Below, in pieces: positions 35,472 through 45,650 of a DNA stretch of 63,368 nt. The DNA is from Cudoniella acicularis (Eukaryota > Ascomycota > Leotiomycetes > Helotiales > Helotiaceae), in the NCBI GenBank assembly GCA_013054445.1, contig JAAMPI010000119.1, forward strand, positions 1 to 63,368, written 5' to 3'. Under the pieces are notes generated by a model. The model saw only the letters and a program-made list of their open reading frames with translations, was not told the DNA's origin and did not search any database. The translations under genes and the position numbers were made by a program. Numbering within the stretch: position 1 is the first letter of the stretch; every line of letters starts with the position of its first letter.

Positions 35472-36299
35472 TGAGTTGGTGAGGTTTGTTGGAGATAAAG
35501 TTATGAAGTTACGAATGGCCTGGTGAATTGGGTGCTGCATTGTGAGGTTTCTTGGGGCCGGGAAGAAAAGTACTGGCTTAAGTGTTCATCCTTAGAAGTA
35601 GTTCTCTAGACTGGACTAGGGCGAGATTGATACGTTGAGTATCTAGGTTACGATGCAATGAATTATCTCTATTGAGGGATGCTGTTGCATCTGCCAGTGC
35701 CATGAGGTTCAGTTCGATGTTTGTGCAAGCCAAGTGGCAGAAAAGTTCACTGCTCTATTCTTCTACTTAGCACTCTCTATTCTCACAACTTCCTTTGATT
35801 ACGTTGTGATGAAAAGCTCCCAGACAAGGCCGTGAGTTGACTTGTATTTGAAATGTAATTGGCACTGTTGATAAACTTAGCGTGCCATTACAAGCAATTT
35901 TGAGCGGCGCTGACCAGGTTCTAAAGTCTTCAGAGATTTTTTGTCGGTTCTAATTCAAACCAAACACTCCTATTTCGCCTGCCGAAAAATATTCCCGAGA
36001 AATAACTCAAGCTTTTGCTTTTAAAAAAACTCATTCTCGTGAAGAACATTGTATAACCTGCTGAAAATCCGAAGAGCATTCAGTATTTGTTCCTCAAGGT
36101 TTTCAGCATTGGCAGCGAGATTTGGGATGCGTGTATGGCCAAAAAAATTCAAGATGATCATTGGAAGGGGATCGAGTAGTTTTGTGTAACTGCGGTGTCC
36201 CCTTTTTTAGGCGACTTTGGCACTTGCTCGACAGGTGCGCTGCGGCCGCCTAGGAGGTCCCTCGATCTTCGCAAAAGTGGCAAGCCACGTGCTTCACCC
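35472..36299. other. AT-rich gap at the start of the accessory island
   Basis: No supported gene. This is the 3' flank of the protease followed by AT-rich DNA. The composition shift marks the left edge of the island that runs to about 49.4 kb. Confidence 0.5.
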
Positions 36300-36960
36300 C
36301 CTTGGTGGCCAATCAAATCGCAAACCTCCCTGATCTATAAACTAACCGTATACAATCTGTACAGCGCTTTTCGTCTACCCTCCGTATAACCCAGATCCTT
36401 CCACTCTTCTCAACCTTAAATATAGCTTCGTCCGACCAAATAACCTTCCGCCAGTCGCCGCTAGGGTTGCTATCGTCCCTGTGTGCAGCATAGTCCAGCA
36501 TAGTCCAATGTCCCCCACCACCGGTGTTCCATCGCAAATCCCAGTCTTTTCTTAGCTTGCTAGCGTGATATATAGGGTCGAGGGCATACAATACAGCGGC
36601 GGTAGCCTGCGCGGCGGAGTTCTCGACGAAGTGGTTCGGACTGAGGGAAGGAGGCCTAGCTGGGCTTTAAGCCCCGCAATAGAGTCGACGCGTCGAGTAA
36701 TATTTTACGATAAAACGAATAATTCGGCGGAGTTCGCGAGTAGACATTATGTGAGGCCTATAAGCTCGGTTTTTGCGTGCTCGGCGAGAGTGTTTTTAGT
36801 GTAAAATATCTCTAATCGTTGATCGGGAGGCAGTAGTCTTTTGACGGATCTCGCCCAGGGAAAAACCAAGGCGATCGAGCGCACGGACAACTGCACGCGC
36901 AGGAGAAGGCCATTATTTACCCTGCTCTGTAATATTAGGGCTTAATAAAATAGCGTTCTC
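36300..36960 (-). mobile_element. Decayed Tc1/mariner-type DNA transposon
   Basis: Minus-strand translation shows broken pieces of a DDE transposase. Near 36.84-36.93 kb there is a helix-turn-helix-like stretch (ALDRLGFSLGEIRQKTTASR), upstream in the reading direction. Near 36.31-36.59 kb are HASKLRKDWDLRWN, DWRKVIWSDEAIFKVEKSG and VIRRVDEKR, which match the DDE_3 signature W-x-x-V-x-x-S-D-E around the second catalytic aspartate. Frames change and stop codons occur between the pieces, so it is a relic, not an active gene. Terminal repeats were not found, so the limits are approximate. Confidence 0.75.
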
Positions 36961-37752
36961 TATTTTTGATTTGGGAAGAAAAGACTTCGTGGTTGGTTTA
37001 ATATTAATTATTTAAAAAAGGTGGTTGGGGATGCGGCGCATCGCGTCTCGCTCAAGTGCACGGAGAGTAATGGCCCCAACTCTTACTCAAGGCCAGACTA
37101 CCCTCTTGCGATAGCTCTTAAGGTTTCTTATACCACTATCTGCGTTACTCTAGGGCTGCTCCTCCTCTACTACTGAATTTCTATACTGCCTCTTGGGTTT
37201 CTTCGTGGCTGTATTCGATTCGCGGGTTTTCATGGCAAAGATGCCCAATATTTCGCTTTATATACACGTCGCACATATGCGTTCCTGTACGGCAGAGAGA
37301 AGATCGTGCTAAATCGCATGTCATAAGCTTGCAAGATACCGAATCATATTAGCTTTTGAGCACATGGCTTGCCGTCGTGCAGGTGCATTTTTACTTTGGC
37401 TTAATTGGATGCACCGAATCCATTCTGCGCGGGCAAGATTACTCCCGCGTTTGCGAAGGATTTAAACAATCCCTCTTCGCACTCACCATCCTCACCTCTC
37501 GTTTCCGAAATTTTTCTTTCCCTGGGACCCATCCTCGCTTTCCACAGGCTCACTAAATATCGAACAAATTTTATTTAGCGCAGGAGAGTGAGAACTCTTC
37601 GTGTTCTATACTGCGTCAACTTCATTGGTTTGTGTCACCATTCCCCGGCTCGAGCTCCTCCACTCCCTAGCCTTGCTTACTAAACTATATAAACCTAGGT
37701 ATCAACCCTCTATTCAAACCAAACAACAAGAGTCATTGCAATTGCATCTCCA
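36961..37752. other. Gap between the transposon relic and the first array gene
   Basis: AT-rich on the left, with no supported frame. The last 80 bp contain a good TATA element (CTATATAAACC, about 37686) some 65 bp before the first array gene's ATG. Confidence 0.5.
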
Positions 37753-38058
37753 ATGGAAGCCCCTCGTGGTTTGTCCCTCGACAATGAGCTCAATATAATC
37801 TTCGGCATCTTCGCGGCCGTCACTGGAACTCTCAGCTGTCTTCTTGCATGGGCTTCTTGGAAACTTGCATACGATCGACGGAATCGAAGGAGCAGGCGTC
37901 AGAGTTTGTCTTTTACAGTTCGAACTCACTTGGTTCTATGGCTGGCTGACTTGCAGCAAGGTCCAGCACTTCCGTCGAGTCCAATTGAGCTCCAACAGCG
38001 ATCGGATTCGAATAGAGTTGGATATGAAGTCTCATTGAGGATTGGGAGGAGCTCTTGA
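37753..38058 (+). CDS. Array member 1: small single-pass membrane protein
   Basis: First and most divergent of six paralogues. Exons 37753..37903 and 37961..38058 give 82 aa. The 57-nt intron is in frame, with a GCTGAC branch site and an acceptor after CAGCAAG, so the unspliced frame also reads through. N-terminus MEAPRGLSLDNELNIIFGIF, then the hydrophobic segment FAAVTGTLSCLLAWASW. A basic stretch follows (DRRNRRSRRQ), then LPSSPIEL and the C-terminus GYEVSLRIGRSS. By the positive-inside rule the tail should be cytosolic and the short N-terminus outside or lumenal. Unlike the other five it has no intron next to the start codon. A TATA box lies just upstream. No known family recognised. Confidence 0.7.
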   Translation: MEAPRGLSLDNELNIIFGIFAAVTGTLSCLLAWASWKLAYDRRNRRSRRQSLSFTVRTHLVLWLADLQQGPALPSSPIELQQRSDSNRVGYEVSLRIGRSS

Positions 38059-38577
38059 GAAGTCACAGGTCCGGTTTTTGCAAAGGAGTTATGATGAGAT
38101 AGATGATGGCGCTTAGGTGTTTCTTTTGGGGGTTGAAAACTGGTGTAGAGTGAGTGTGGTATTGCGCGGTGAATTATAGGAGTAGGATTCCAGGACATTT
38201 TCCAAAACGAAATCAATTTCCATAGGGTTCTACCAGAGGTATTATCGTGTTTATACAGCTGGTACGACGAACTAGCACTCTGCCCTACAAAATATCTGGA
38301 AACACTTCAAATCTATAAAATAAACCACAAAAGCAAAATTTTCAATATTGCATATTTTCGTAACAAAGCTTAAAATATGATCTGACTAGATTCAATCCAA
38401 GTGTCGTAAAGAATGCGAAGGCTTTAAACTTTTAAAGTGTTGTCGGCGACTTGGGGGCAGAATTCCAAACCGCCCGCATTTACCGCCCTCTCATTCGCCG
38501 AGCCGAAATTATTCCCGACACGGCCCCACTTACCGAACACTGATATATAAATCAAAATAAACATTTTTCGCTTCAAC

Positions 38578-38747
38578 ACAGCACGAGGGCAGCCACTTGG
38601 CTAGGTGGCCGGATTAAATCATGCTAGCGCCGGGGAGGATCAACTATGAACGGGCGAGGCGTACAGCACACAAGGGCGACTGCTTGGCGAGGTAGTTCGA
38701 ACAAATTGTGTGGTTGCCGAGGAGGATCAACTATTACGACCGAAGAA
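38578..38747. repeat. Two-copy 85-bp tandem repeat
   Basis: Unit 1 starts at 38578 (ACAGCACGAGGGC) and unit 2 at 38663 (ACAGCACACAAGGGC). Both continue with a CTTGGC-AGGT block and end with GAGGATCAACTAT. Differences look like ordinary decay. It is GC-richer than the surrounding DNA. Confidence 0.7.
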
Positions 38748-39246
38748 ATCCCCAGCGACCTCCGACACTGGGGTAAGGTGTAGGCACTCGACACCGGGCT
38801 GAACTTTTGCTGGTGGTGGTAATGCTCATCGTGTTTTTTTTTTACAGAAGTAGGATACGGTTTTTTTTTTATTTTTAGGGAGAAGGTATGTAAAATTTGC
38901 CGAGAATTGCCCACCTTTCGTGCTTAAGCGAGAGGAAATATAAGTTCAATAAGAATATTTAGGATTAAATTATGAGAAAAACGATATCATGATAGTGTAA
39001 AACAAATATACACTATATTCGTAAGTTTTTAATGGCTTGAGCAGAACTTTAATTGCGCCGAGGTCGAGGTATATAGCTTAACTTAAAAGTCAATTATCAG
39101 CACTTGCGAACCTAGCGCTCTAAATTCCTTTATAAAGCAGCAGCGCAAAAAATTAAAATTAAATCGTAATAATCAAGCCAATACAGTTTTGCGTTTCCTT
39201 TTATTTGTATTTAACCCCTCTAGAAAGAAGTTCCGTAAACGAGAAT

Positions 39247-39270
39247 GAGTACTTTTGGCAAGGCTGAATG
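39247..39270 (+). repeat. Upstream block of the array unit (copy near member 2)
   Basis: GAGTACTTTTGGCAAGGCTG and a few following bases are identical to a block at 44573-44595 upstream of member 5. A diverged form (AACTTTTCGTAAGGCTGAGT) lies near 46509 upstream of member 6. This shows the duplicated unit extends well beyond the coding region. Confidence 0.7.
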
Positions 39271-39754
39271 CATTCGTTACATAACTTAGGCTTTTTTTGG
39301 AAAACACAAATTTATGCAAGTTTAGGCTTTGCATAGTTATATGTTACTAAGGGTACTTTGAAACTTGAACGAATGGCGAAGGCTGTCCAGCCTCAGCGGC
39401 ACTGGCTGAGCAATAATTGTGAAGAGGTGTGACCTGTTGCTCGGAGCGCCTCCGAGAGTTGTCATTCGCTCCCGGTATGCACCCTCTTGATTCTGACGTG
39501 CGGAGGTAGGAGCGGACAAAAAAAACAAAAATACTCACTGAATTGTAGTTTCTGGCATTGGCGCTGCTGGCTATCCTCCCTCTCTGTAGCGTCCCTAGAA
39601 TCAGCTCTTATAAAAATCTCTTCTCCCAAAAATCAGTTTCTATCGCACTCTCATCCTTCAATCTTCGCTGCATTCTCTAAAATCGAACGACCAATTCAGC
39701 ACCCCCCACGGAAAATCGCGACTCTTGTCCCAGCGTTCACTCTCCTGAAAAACA

Positions 39755-40118
39755 ATGTGTTCGTCACAACCTCCACGCTCCTCCTTTCCCCAGCCTCGCT
39801 TACCTAACCACCGTTCTCTCCAGCACTCACCACCGACACAACAATAAATATTGTCTTCGGTACATTGGCCTCTATCATCGGTATCCTAAGCGTGATACTA
39901 GCATGGGCCGTGTGGAGGCTCACACACCGACAGCACCGTTTACACCGTGCCTCACCCTTTCGTGCTACCCAAGACGAATAACTAAGTTTTGTGTAACAGA
40001 TACATCACTACCTACAAGCCCAATCGAGCTCACGTCAACACATGCGCCAACACCAAGCACAGCGGTGCCGAGTCTTGGATATGAGGTTGCGTTGAGATTT
40101 GGACGGAGTGCTACATGA
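39755..40118 (+). CDS. Array member 2: small single-pass membrane protein
   Basis: Three coding exons: 39755..39758 (ATG plus T), 39824..39946 and 40000..40118, giving 81 aa. Intron 1 (65 nt) has donor GTTCGT, a CCTAAC branch site and acceptor CTCCAG; intron 2 (53 nt) starts GTGCCT and ends AACAG. Phases close exactly. Protein: MSLTTDTTINIVFGTLASII, then GILSVILAWAVWRL, the basic stretch THRQHRLHH, TSLPTSPIEL and the C-terminus GYEVALRFGRSAT. One membrane span is predicted with a cytosolic tail. There is no cleavable signal peptide. Function unknown. Confidence 0.72.
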
Positions 40119-40929
40119 GAGAGCAAGTGCTGCATCTTTTGGGCTTACCAAAGACTTACAGGATAACAATTGGAGGAGTCCCTATACTCTATAGGAAAGA
40201 AAGGGTTTCGGGCGTTCAAGATAATAAAATAAATCTTAACAGGAGCAAAAGCTACAAATCACTTCAATGCTTAACTTTTCCTATCAGAAGTGGAAATTTC
40301 TAGGAGATTGAATATCATTGTATAGGGGACATACCCAGTTGGGCAGGTTTCCTTTCCATATCTTTGCACCCCTAATATTTTTCATCATGATTTTTAGCTC
40401 CCGTTCCCCTCCTGGACCCTGAAGCGGTGTAGTTCGCATTCTTTAAGCGATATCCCGTACAAGGCTTTGGCCTAGAGTTGCGCTTGGCCCGTTTTAGAAA
40501 CCAGAGGGTACAACTCGCCACTACCTAGGTAGCCAGAGTTGCGCTTGACCCATTTTAGAAATCAGAAGGTACACCCGCCACCAGCCAGAGTTGCACTTGG
40601 CCCGTTTGTGAAACTAGAGGTTACTGTACTGTACCTCGTGGTTTATCTTCAAGGCCTAGCGTCATGCAGGAAATGAAAGACGGGATCACAGTTCTGCCCA
40701 CTTAAGCACCAAGCAAACAAGCAAGACAGAATAGCAGGGTTGAACCATAACGCCTCAAGCGCCACACCTCATAGTCTCAAGTGTAAAGTACCATGATATA
40801 TTCATACATACCTCCCAGGTAAAGAAAGACGGGACTTAAATAAAGTCCCACCCTCAACAGCAAAACCGATTCTCAAATATCGCACCAAAAAAAACCACAG
40901 ACTTCTTCGACCTATACTCTTATGAATAA
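40119..40929. other. Spacer between array members 2 and 3
   Basis: Contains the 3' flank of member 2, a three-copy tandem repeat at 40474-40635 and the promoter of member 3. A second ATG at 40922 lies 8 nt before the chosen start of member 3. Confidence 0.5.
40474..40635. repeat. Three-copy 52-61 bp tandem repeat
   Basis: Copies start at 40474, 40535 and 40587. Each begins AGAGTTGC-(G/A)-CTTG and continues with CC(C/A)(G/T)TTT-like sequence, (A/G)AAA-C/T-(C/T)AGA and a GGTACA or GGTTAC end. Graded divergence suggests an old slippage repeat. Confidence 0.75.
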
Positions 40930-41355
40930 ATGGGTGTGTATTTTCTATTTTCATTCCCGGCCACGACCCCCTTTCCCGAGTACTGCTTACCTAACCACTA
41001 CCCCGCCAGCAACCTCCTCAACAACGCTCGTACCCCGTGATCTCACAACTGATACTACAATAAACATTATTTTTGGCACCTTAGCCTCTATCATCGGTAT
41101 CCTGAGTGTGATACTAACACGGGCCGTTTGGAGACTCACACGCCGACAGTACCGCTTGCGTCGTATAACCCCATTTCCGACCTCCATTTTTTTCCCCTAA
41201 AAAGAAAGTGATGTTCTGACCTGAATACAATAGATACATCACCGCCTACAAGCCCTATTGAGCTTACACCAACACGTGCACCGACTTCGAGCACAGCGGT
41301 ACCGGTACCGAGTGCGGGGTATGAGGTTGCGTTGAGATTTGGAAGGAGTGCATAA
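40930..41355 (+). CDS. Array member 3: small single-pass membrane protein
   Basis: Exons 40930..40933 (ATG plus G), 41010..41162 and 41234..41355; introns of 76 and 71 nt (donors GTGTGT and GTATAA, acceptors GCCAG and AATAG); 92 aa. Protein: MATSSTTLVPRDLTTDTTIN, then IIFGTLASIIGILSVIL, TRAVWRLTRRQYRLRH, TSPPTSPIEL and GYEVALRFGRSA. The longer N-terminus before LTTDTT is shared with member 5. An upstream ATG (40922) is in frame only if intron 1 is retained. One tryptophan of the span (AWAVW in the others) is replaced: TRAVW. Function unknown. Confidence 0.72.
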
Positions 41356-41617
41356 GGAGATGTTTGTGTGAAAAAGAGAACCAAGTCCTTTGCATCAAGG
41401 ACTAAAGGGCATCCGAAAAGTATAAAATAAAATGAAGTGAAGTAAACAAGAAAAAAAACATTTCAATGCTACACATTTCCTGCTAGGCATTTCAAACGTC
41501 GAGTAGCTAGCCCCAATTAAATTAAAACGAGGCATTATAATCAGTTAGACAACTCTCAACTCTAATCGAAATCGAAAGGAAGATGTTTGTAGTTAATATC
41601 TGCGATCTTTATTAATA

Positions 41618-41692
41618 CGCAATTATGTGGAAAAAGAACTAACCCCTCGCTTAGAAAAGGGGCTTGATGAAAACATTTCGAGTAGCATTTTA
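41618..41692. repeat. 3' block of the array unit (after member 3)
   Basis: Begins CGCAATTATGTGGAA and includes CGCTTAGAAAAGGGGCTTGA followed by a GAGTAGCATTTT end. Related blocks follow member 4 (44194-44287) and member 5 (46146-46243), always on the 3' side. They mark the end of the duplicated unit. Confidence 0.75.
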
Positions 41693-42226
41693 AGTTGGGG
41701 GAGGGGGGTTCATAAGAACCTACTTCGTAAGAAATACCACATGAGTACAGCAGGATTTTGGAGCTTTGAGTATCATAAACTCTAACAAACTACTCTGCCT
41801 CTGATCAATTAAAAGCGGAGCTAACTTCGGCAGTCTGCACAATAATCGGTGCGCCTTCGAGGCAGGCATCAACTTTCCGATTATGCCGGGGAGCAAGACG
41901 GAGTAGGGAAATCTGTAAGTGCGGGTTGGGAAGAAGAGAGAAGGGATTTGAGCTCCTCGGCAGAGTGCCTGAAGGACCCTGGGCTATAGGGAAGGCAAGC
42001 GAGGGGTGCACACAAAACTATGGAGGTTGGTAGTGACTTGTGCAGCGTCGCAAGATGATTTAGTTCTAGTGAAGGGCACTCAGAGGGATCGCCTAAATGA
42101 GCGAATGATTGGCCCTTTGAGAGCGCAACGCCGCAACCCTCCTTGAGACTGACAGCGTAGAGGCTCTTTCTCGGTAGACTCCGGAGTGGGAGCGAGTGCC
42201 GGAAAGGCTACCTAGGGACAGTTATG

Positions 42227-42689
42227 GGACATTGAAATTAGCCATTCGGCTAAATTCCCACCAAAAATAGCCATTTTGCGCACTTTGCATGGCACGATTG
42301 CACTAGAGCCACACCTAGTAGTAGTGTAACAAATGATATCTGGGTAGATTCGAAGGTTAAACTTATTATTTTCAGTTCAAATTCAAATTATATTTAAATC
42401 ATATTGAGATGCGTAGTTTTAAGTGATTACCCTAGTATTTTTTTTTAACGATTTTCGGCTAAATTTTAGTATAAAATTACGAAAATAAAAGAAATACTAT
42501 AGAACTCAATAAATAAAAGCATAAGGACGACTATTATTTAAATTTTGAATTAGTAAGATTAAAGGGCTAGTTCGGGCTAAGAGAATAGTCAATTACGATT
42601 TTCAATATTATCATAGGGTTGTGGTTTTATTTTAAAGTAAAATTGTGAGTTTTGACTGTAAAATGGTGTTCGGGCTAATTTCAATGTCC
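42227..42689. mobile_element. 463-bp element with 17-bp perfect terminal inverted repeats (MITE-like)
   Basis: The left end GGACATTGAAATTAGCC (42227-42243) is the exact reverse complement of the right end (42673-42689). The interior is very AT-rich with no open frame, and a TTCGGCTAAATT motif near the left end recurs internally near 42456. A TA follows the right end directly (42690-42691 is TA) and a TA lies 2 bp before the left end, which would fit a Tc1/mariner-type TA target duplication with slight end decay. Size, lack of coding and inverted ends fit a non-autonomous DNA transposon. Confidence 0.7.
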
Positions 42690-43469
42690 TAGTACCGTAC
42701 CTAAATACGGGAGCCTTATACAACTCGTTTTGAGTCGTGAAAATTAGAAAATATCCATTATTAATAATATAGTAATTTTAAAAACACCTAAAAATTTATC
42801 ACTAGATTTAGGATATATTCGCTGTATTCTAACCTCTTAAGTCTTAAATTTAAGCGTATATGTATTGTTCTATTATCAAAAAGAAACATCATAATATTTT
42901 TCATGTTCCTACTCTTATCTAAACTCACTATAAAGCCTTCCTATTTAGGAAGGTTTGGGTAAGTCCCAGCGTTAAAGTAGGTAACCCAATGATGTGCTCC
43001 TAGGGTCTCTACTATATAACTATCGATGACCAGGCCCCGTGATTTGGTTTAGGTTATAAACCCAATGGTTTTGGCTTTCAGCTTCAGTATCTTCAGGTGA
43101 GAATCAGAATGTAAGATTTTAGTATGTAGAGAAGAGGAAGGGTGTGCGGACTGCGCAGCAAATTATCGCAGTTCATGAGGTACTAGCCTATGAGGTTGGG
43201 AGGGGCAGGCATTGGGGCGGGAATTCGGTGATTTGCACCCCTGGCACCAGGGACCCAGTGGTGAGTCCCGCGCCACCCAAATCCATTAGGTTAGACTCGG
43301 GAGTTTGCCAGGACCGTCAATCAATTCGTACACAGAATCAGGTCTTATTAAAAACCACATCCCCCAAAAATGAATTTCTATCTCATTCTCATCATTACAC
43401 ACTATCCTCCAATCTCCAACCGTCATTCTAACATATAATAAAAAATTGCGACTCCCTTCTCCTAAAACA

Positions 43470-43860
43470 ATGTGTTAGTGCCTACCATGTCCCCTCACCC
43501 CCTGGCCTAGCCTCGCTTACCTAACCACCCACTCTTTCTCACCAGCCTCGACACTGACTACCGATACGACGATAAACATCGTCTTCGGCACCCTCGCATC
43601 GATCATCGGGATCCTAAGCCTCATGCTAGCATCGGCTGTGTGGAGACTCACACGCCGACAGCACCGCTTGCACCGTGCTCCGCCTTTTCCTTTCCAACCC
43701 CCCCCTCCCGCCCTCCGAGGCGACCTATTGACTGACTTTGATAATAGATAATTCGCCGACAACAAATTTCATCGAGCCCACATCGGCACAACCATCGAGC
43801 ACAGCAGTGCCGGGTCTTGGATATGAGGTTGCGTTCAGATTTGGGAGGAGCACTGCATGA
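43470..43860 (+). CDS. Array member 4: small single-pass membrane protein
   Basis: Exons 43470..43473 (ATG plus T), 43546..43674 and 43748..43860; introns of 72 and 73 nt (donors GTTAGT and GTGCTC, acceptors ACCAG and AATAG); 81 aa. Protein: MSSTLTTDTTINIVFGTLAS, IIGILSLMLASAVWRL, TRRQHRLHH, then a diverged NSPTTNFIEP in place of SPIEL, and the C-terminus GYEVAFRFGRSTA. Frame and splice sites are intact despite many substitutions and an adjacent transposon-like element. Function unknown. Confidence 0.7.
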
Positions 43861-44193
43861 TAGAATGCGGAGGGGTTAGAAGGTGACGATCGCGAGTAAG
43901 CTACTAAGCTACCTGGCATTTTGAAATAACAATAGGATTAAGGAGTTCATTGAGACAAAAGGGTACTTAAGGGGATAAGTTGCAATGCTTACCATAAATT
44001 CCTCTTTTTCCGCTGATGCCGCAGGTGAATCGTTACACTTGTGAGCTTTTGAATTCCCTCGAACACTCTAAACATGACCCTTAAACACTTTAAATCGGAA
44101 AAAAATTCAATAATATCATAAACTTGAACTTCTTTTTAATTTTTACTCAATTGAAAATTACTATGTATAATAGAGAGTAAATATTTATTAAGG

Positions 44194-44287
44194 CGCAATC
44201 ATGTAAAAAACGGAACTGCGAACTAGCATCTCGCTTAAAAAAGGGGCCCTGAAAAAAAAAGTTTGATAACATCTCCAGTAGCATTTT
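44194..44287. repeat. 3' block of the array unit (after member 4)
   Basis: CGCAATCATGT...TCGCTTAAAAAAGGGGC and an AGTAGCATTTTA end, homologous to the blocks after members 3 and 5. It carries an added run of A. Confidence 0.7.
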
Positions 44288-44572
44288 AAGATAAATCAGG
44301 TACTCCGATCTTGCTAGATTGATTTGCACTAGCATAAATTATTTTAAATGGTTTAAACAGAAGATTAACATAGCTTAGTCAATATGTATAATTTAACTTG
44401 AAAATCCATCAGATCTATCCTCCGCACATACTAAACCATCGCTGCAAATTTATCTGTAAATACCAAAGGCAAAACCAAACTATCGTAAAGCAAGAGTCAA
44501 ATGTGCATATTCTTACATGCCTCTTCGCTTTACGTAAAGCTTTCTGGGAGGAAATTCGGGGGGAGAGAGAGT

Positions 44573-44595
44573 GAGTACTTTTGGCAAGGCTGAAT
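44573..44595 (+). repeat. Upstream block of the array unit (copy near member 5)
   Basis: GAGTACTTTTGGCAAGGCTG plus AAT, identical to the block at 39247 upstream of member 2. Confidence 0.7.
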
Positions 44596-44689
44596 CTAAT
44601 TTTTACACTAAAATTTTATACACAACTATTTTTAAAAAGGGTATAAAATTCTTATAATCGTTTGGGCTTTGCATAAGTATTAAAGGGGG

Positions 44690-45085
44690 TGTGGTACAAA
44701 GTAATTTGGAGATCTCGGGATAAACACAGCGTGAACTGGATTATTCACGCACGTGACATGGGGGCTCCGCTTAAGCTTAGCACTGCCCTAAGTTGTGTCT
44801 TACATGTACACCTCTTGAGTCCGACCAGACCCATGTCGGGAGCCGGCAGAGAGGGGACGGGCCGCTGAGGTCACTGCCCTTGTATGTCCGTGTTCGACGT
44901 ACTGGGCGAGCCATACATGCTCATATGTGTGCCGTGGCGTCGGCGGCGACGCGCTATTCGTGGTCCTTGTGCTGGAACGACTGCTTTAGCTTGCCAAAGG
45001 ACGAATAGCATGCTGGCAGCCGCGCCCCTGGTCAGAACCCCGTGGTGTCGAGCCGGGAGCGTACGTAGAGAATCTCGAGAATCAG
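44690..45085. other. GC-rich block inside the AT-rich island
   Basis: Contains contradictory short frames and many CpG (for example GTGGCGTCGGCGGCGACGCG). It may be an insertion not yet mutated to AT, a transposon fragment, or a retained piece of gene. No similarity recognised. Confidence 0.35.
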
Positions 45086-45256
45086 CTCCCTTCCTTTAAA
45101 AACAGTGGATTCCCCAAGCATTCAGTCAACATTACCTTCTCATTTTCACCCTCAAATCTTCGGAGTATTCTTTAATCTCCGGTTTTCAATCAATACCCCT
45201 CACAAAATTTCACGAATCTTTTTCTCCCATCACCCACTCTTCCCCCCTTAAAAACA

Positions 45257-45650
45257 ATGTGTACGTCACGACCCCATCTGCCCCCCTTCCCCAGCTTCGC
45301 TTACCTAACCACAATTCCACCATCAGCCTCCCGAGCCTCCTCAATGAAACTCGCACTCCGCGACCTCACTACCGACACAACAATAAACATTATTTTTGGC
45401 ACCTTGGCTTCTGTCATCGGTATCCTGGGTGTGATCTTAGCGTGGGCTGTATGGAGATTGACCCGTCATCAACACCGCTTACGTCGTGCGTCTTTTCCTT
45501 GCCTCAGAAGTAGCGTTTTTAAATCGAATTTCAATAGATGCATCGCCACCTACAAGCCCTATCGAGCTCGCGCCAACACCGCCACCGAGGGCAGCAGTGC
45601 CGGCTCTTGGATATGAGGTTGCATTCAGGTTCGGGAGGAGTACGACATGA
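45257..45650 (+). CDS. Array member 5: small single-pass membrane protein
   Basis: Exons 45257..45260 (ATG plus T), 45327..45485 and 45538..45650; introns of 66 and 52 nt (donors GTACGT and GTGCGT, acceptors ATCAG and AATAG); 91 aa. Protein: MSSRASSMKLALRDLTTDTT, INIIFGTLASVIGILGVIL, AWAVWRLTRHQHRLRH, ASPPTSPIEL and GYEVAFRFGRSTT. Intron 1 is a multiple of three with no stop, so its retention would add 22 residues in frame. An internal ATG (SSMKLAL) offers another start. Function unknown. Confidence 0.73.

Larger units (their letters stand above)
38059..39754. other. AT-rich spacer between array members 1 and 2
   Basis: Contains an 85-bp two-copy tandem repeat (38578-38747), poly-T/A runs, a block shared with the upstream region of member 5 (39247-39270) and a TATA-like element TTATAAAAA at 39608-39616 upstream of member 2. 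No other gene supported. Confidence 0.55.
41356..43469. other. AT-rich spacer between array members 3 and 4
   Basis: Holds the 3' block of the array unit (41618-41692), a terminal-inverted-repeat element (42227-42689) and very AT-rich DNA to about 43.0 kb. The last 330 bp are GC-richer and lead into the promoter of member 4. No other coding region is supported. Confidence 0.55.
43861..45256. other. Spacer between array members 4 and 5
   Basis: Contains the 3' array block (44194-44287), the 5' array block (44573-44595) and a GC-rich block at about 44690-45085 that contrasts sharply with the AT-rich surroundings. No supported gene. Confidence 0.5.

Noticed and set aside
37904..37960. Reading array member 1 as a single exon
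   Set aside because: The open frame is possible, but removal of the 57-nt in-frame intron aligns the protein with its five paralogues, so the spliced form is preferred.
44793..45099. Two 71-codon frames in the GC-rich block
   Set aside because: They overlap in different frames with Arg/Ala/Cys-rich translations typical of GC-rich non-coding DNA.
45538..45616. Unspliced end of array member 5 (ITAYKPY... frame)
   Set aside because: Reading through intron 2 gives a tail not shared by the paralogues; splicing gives the conserved GYEV end in all copies.
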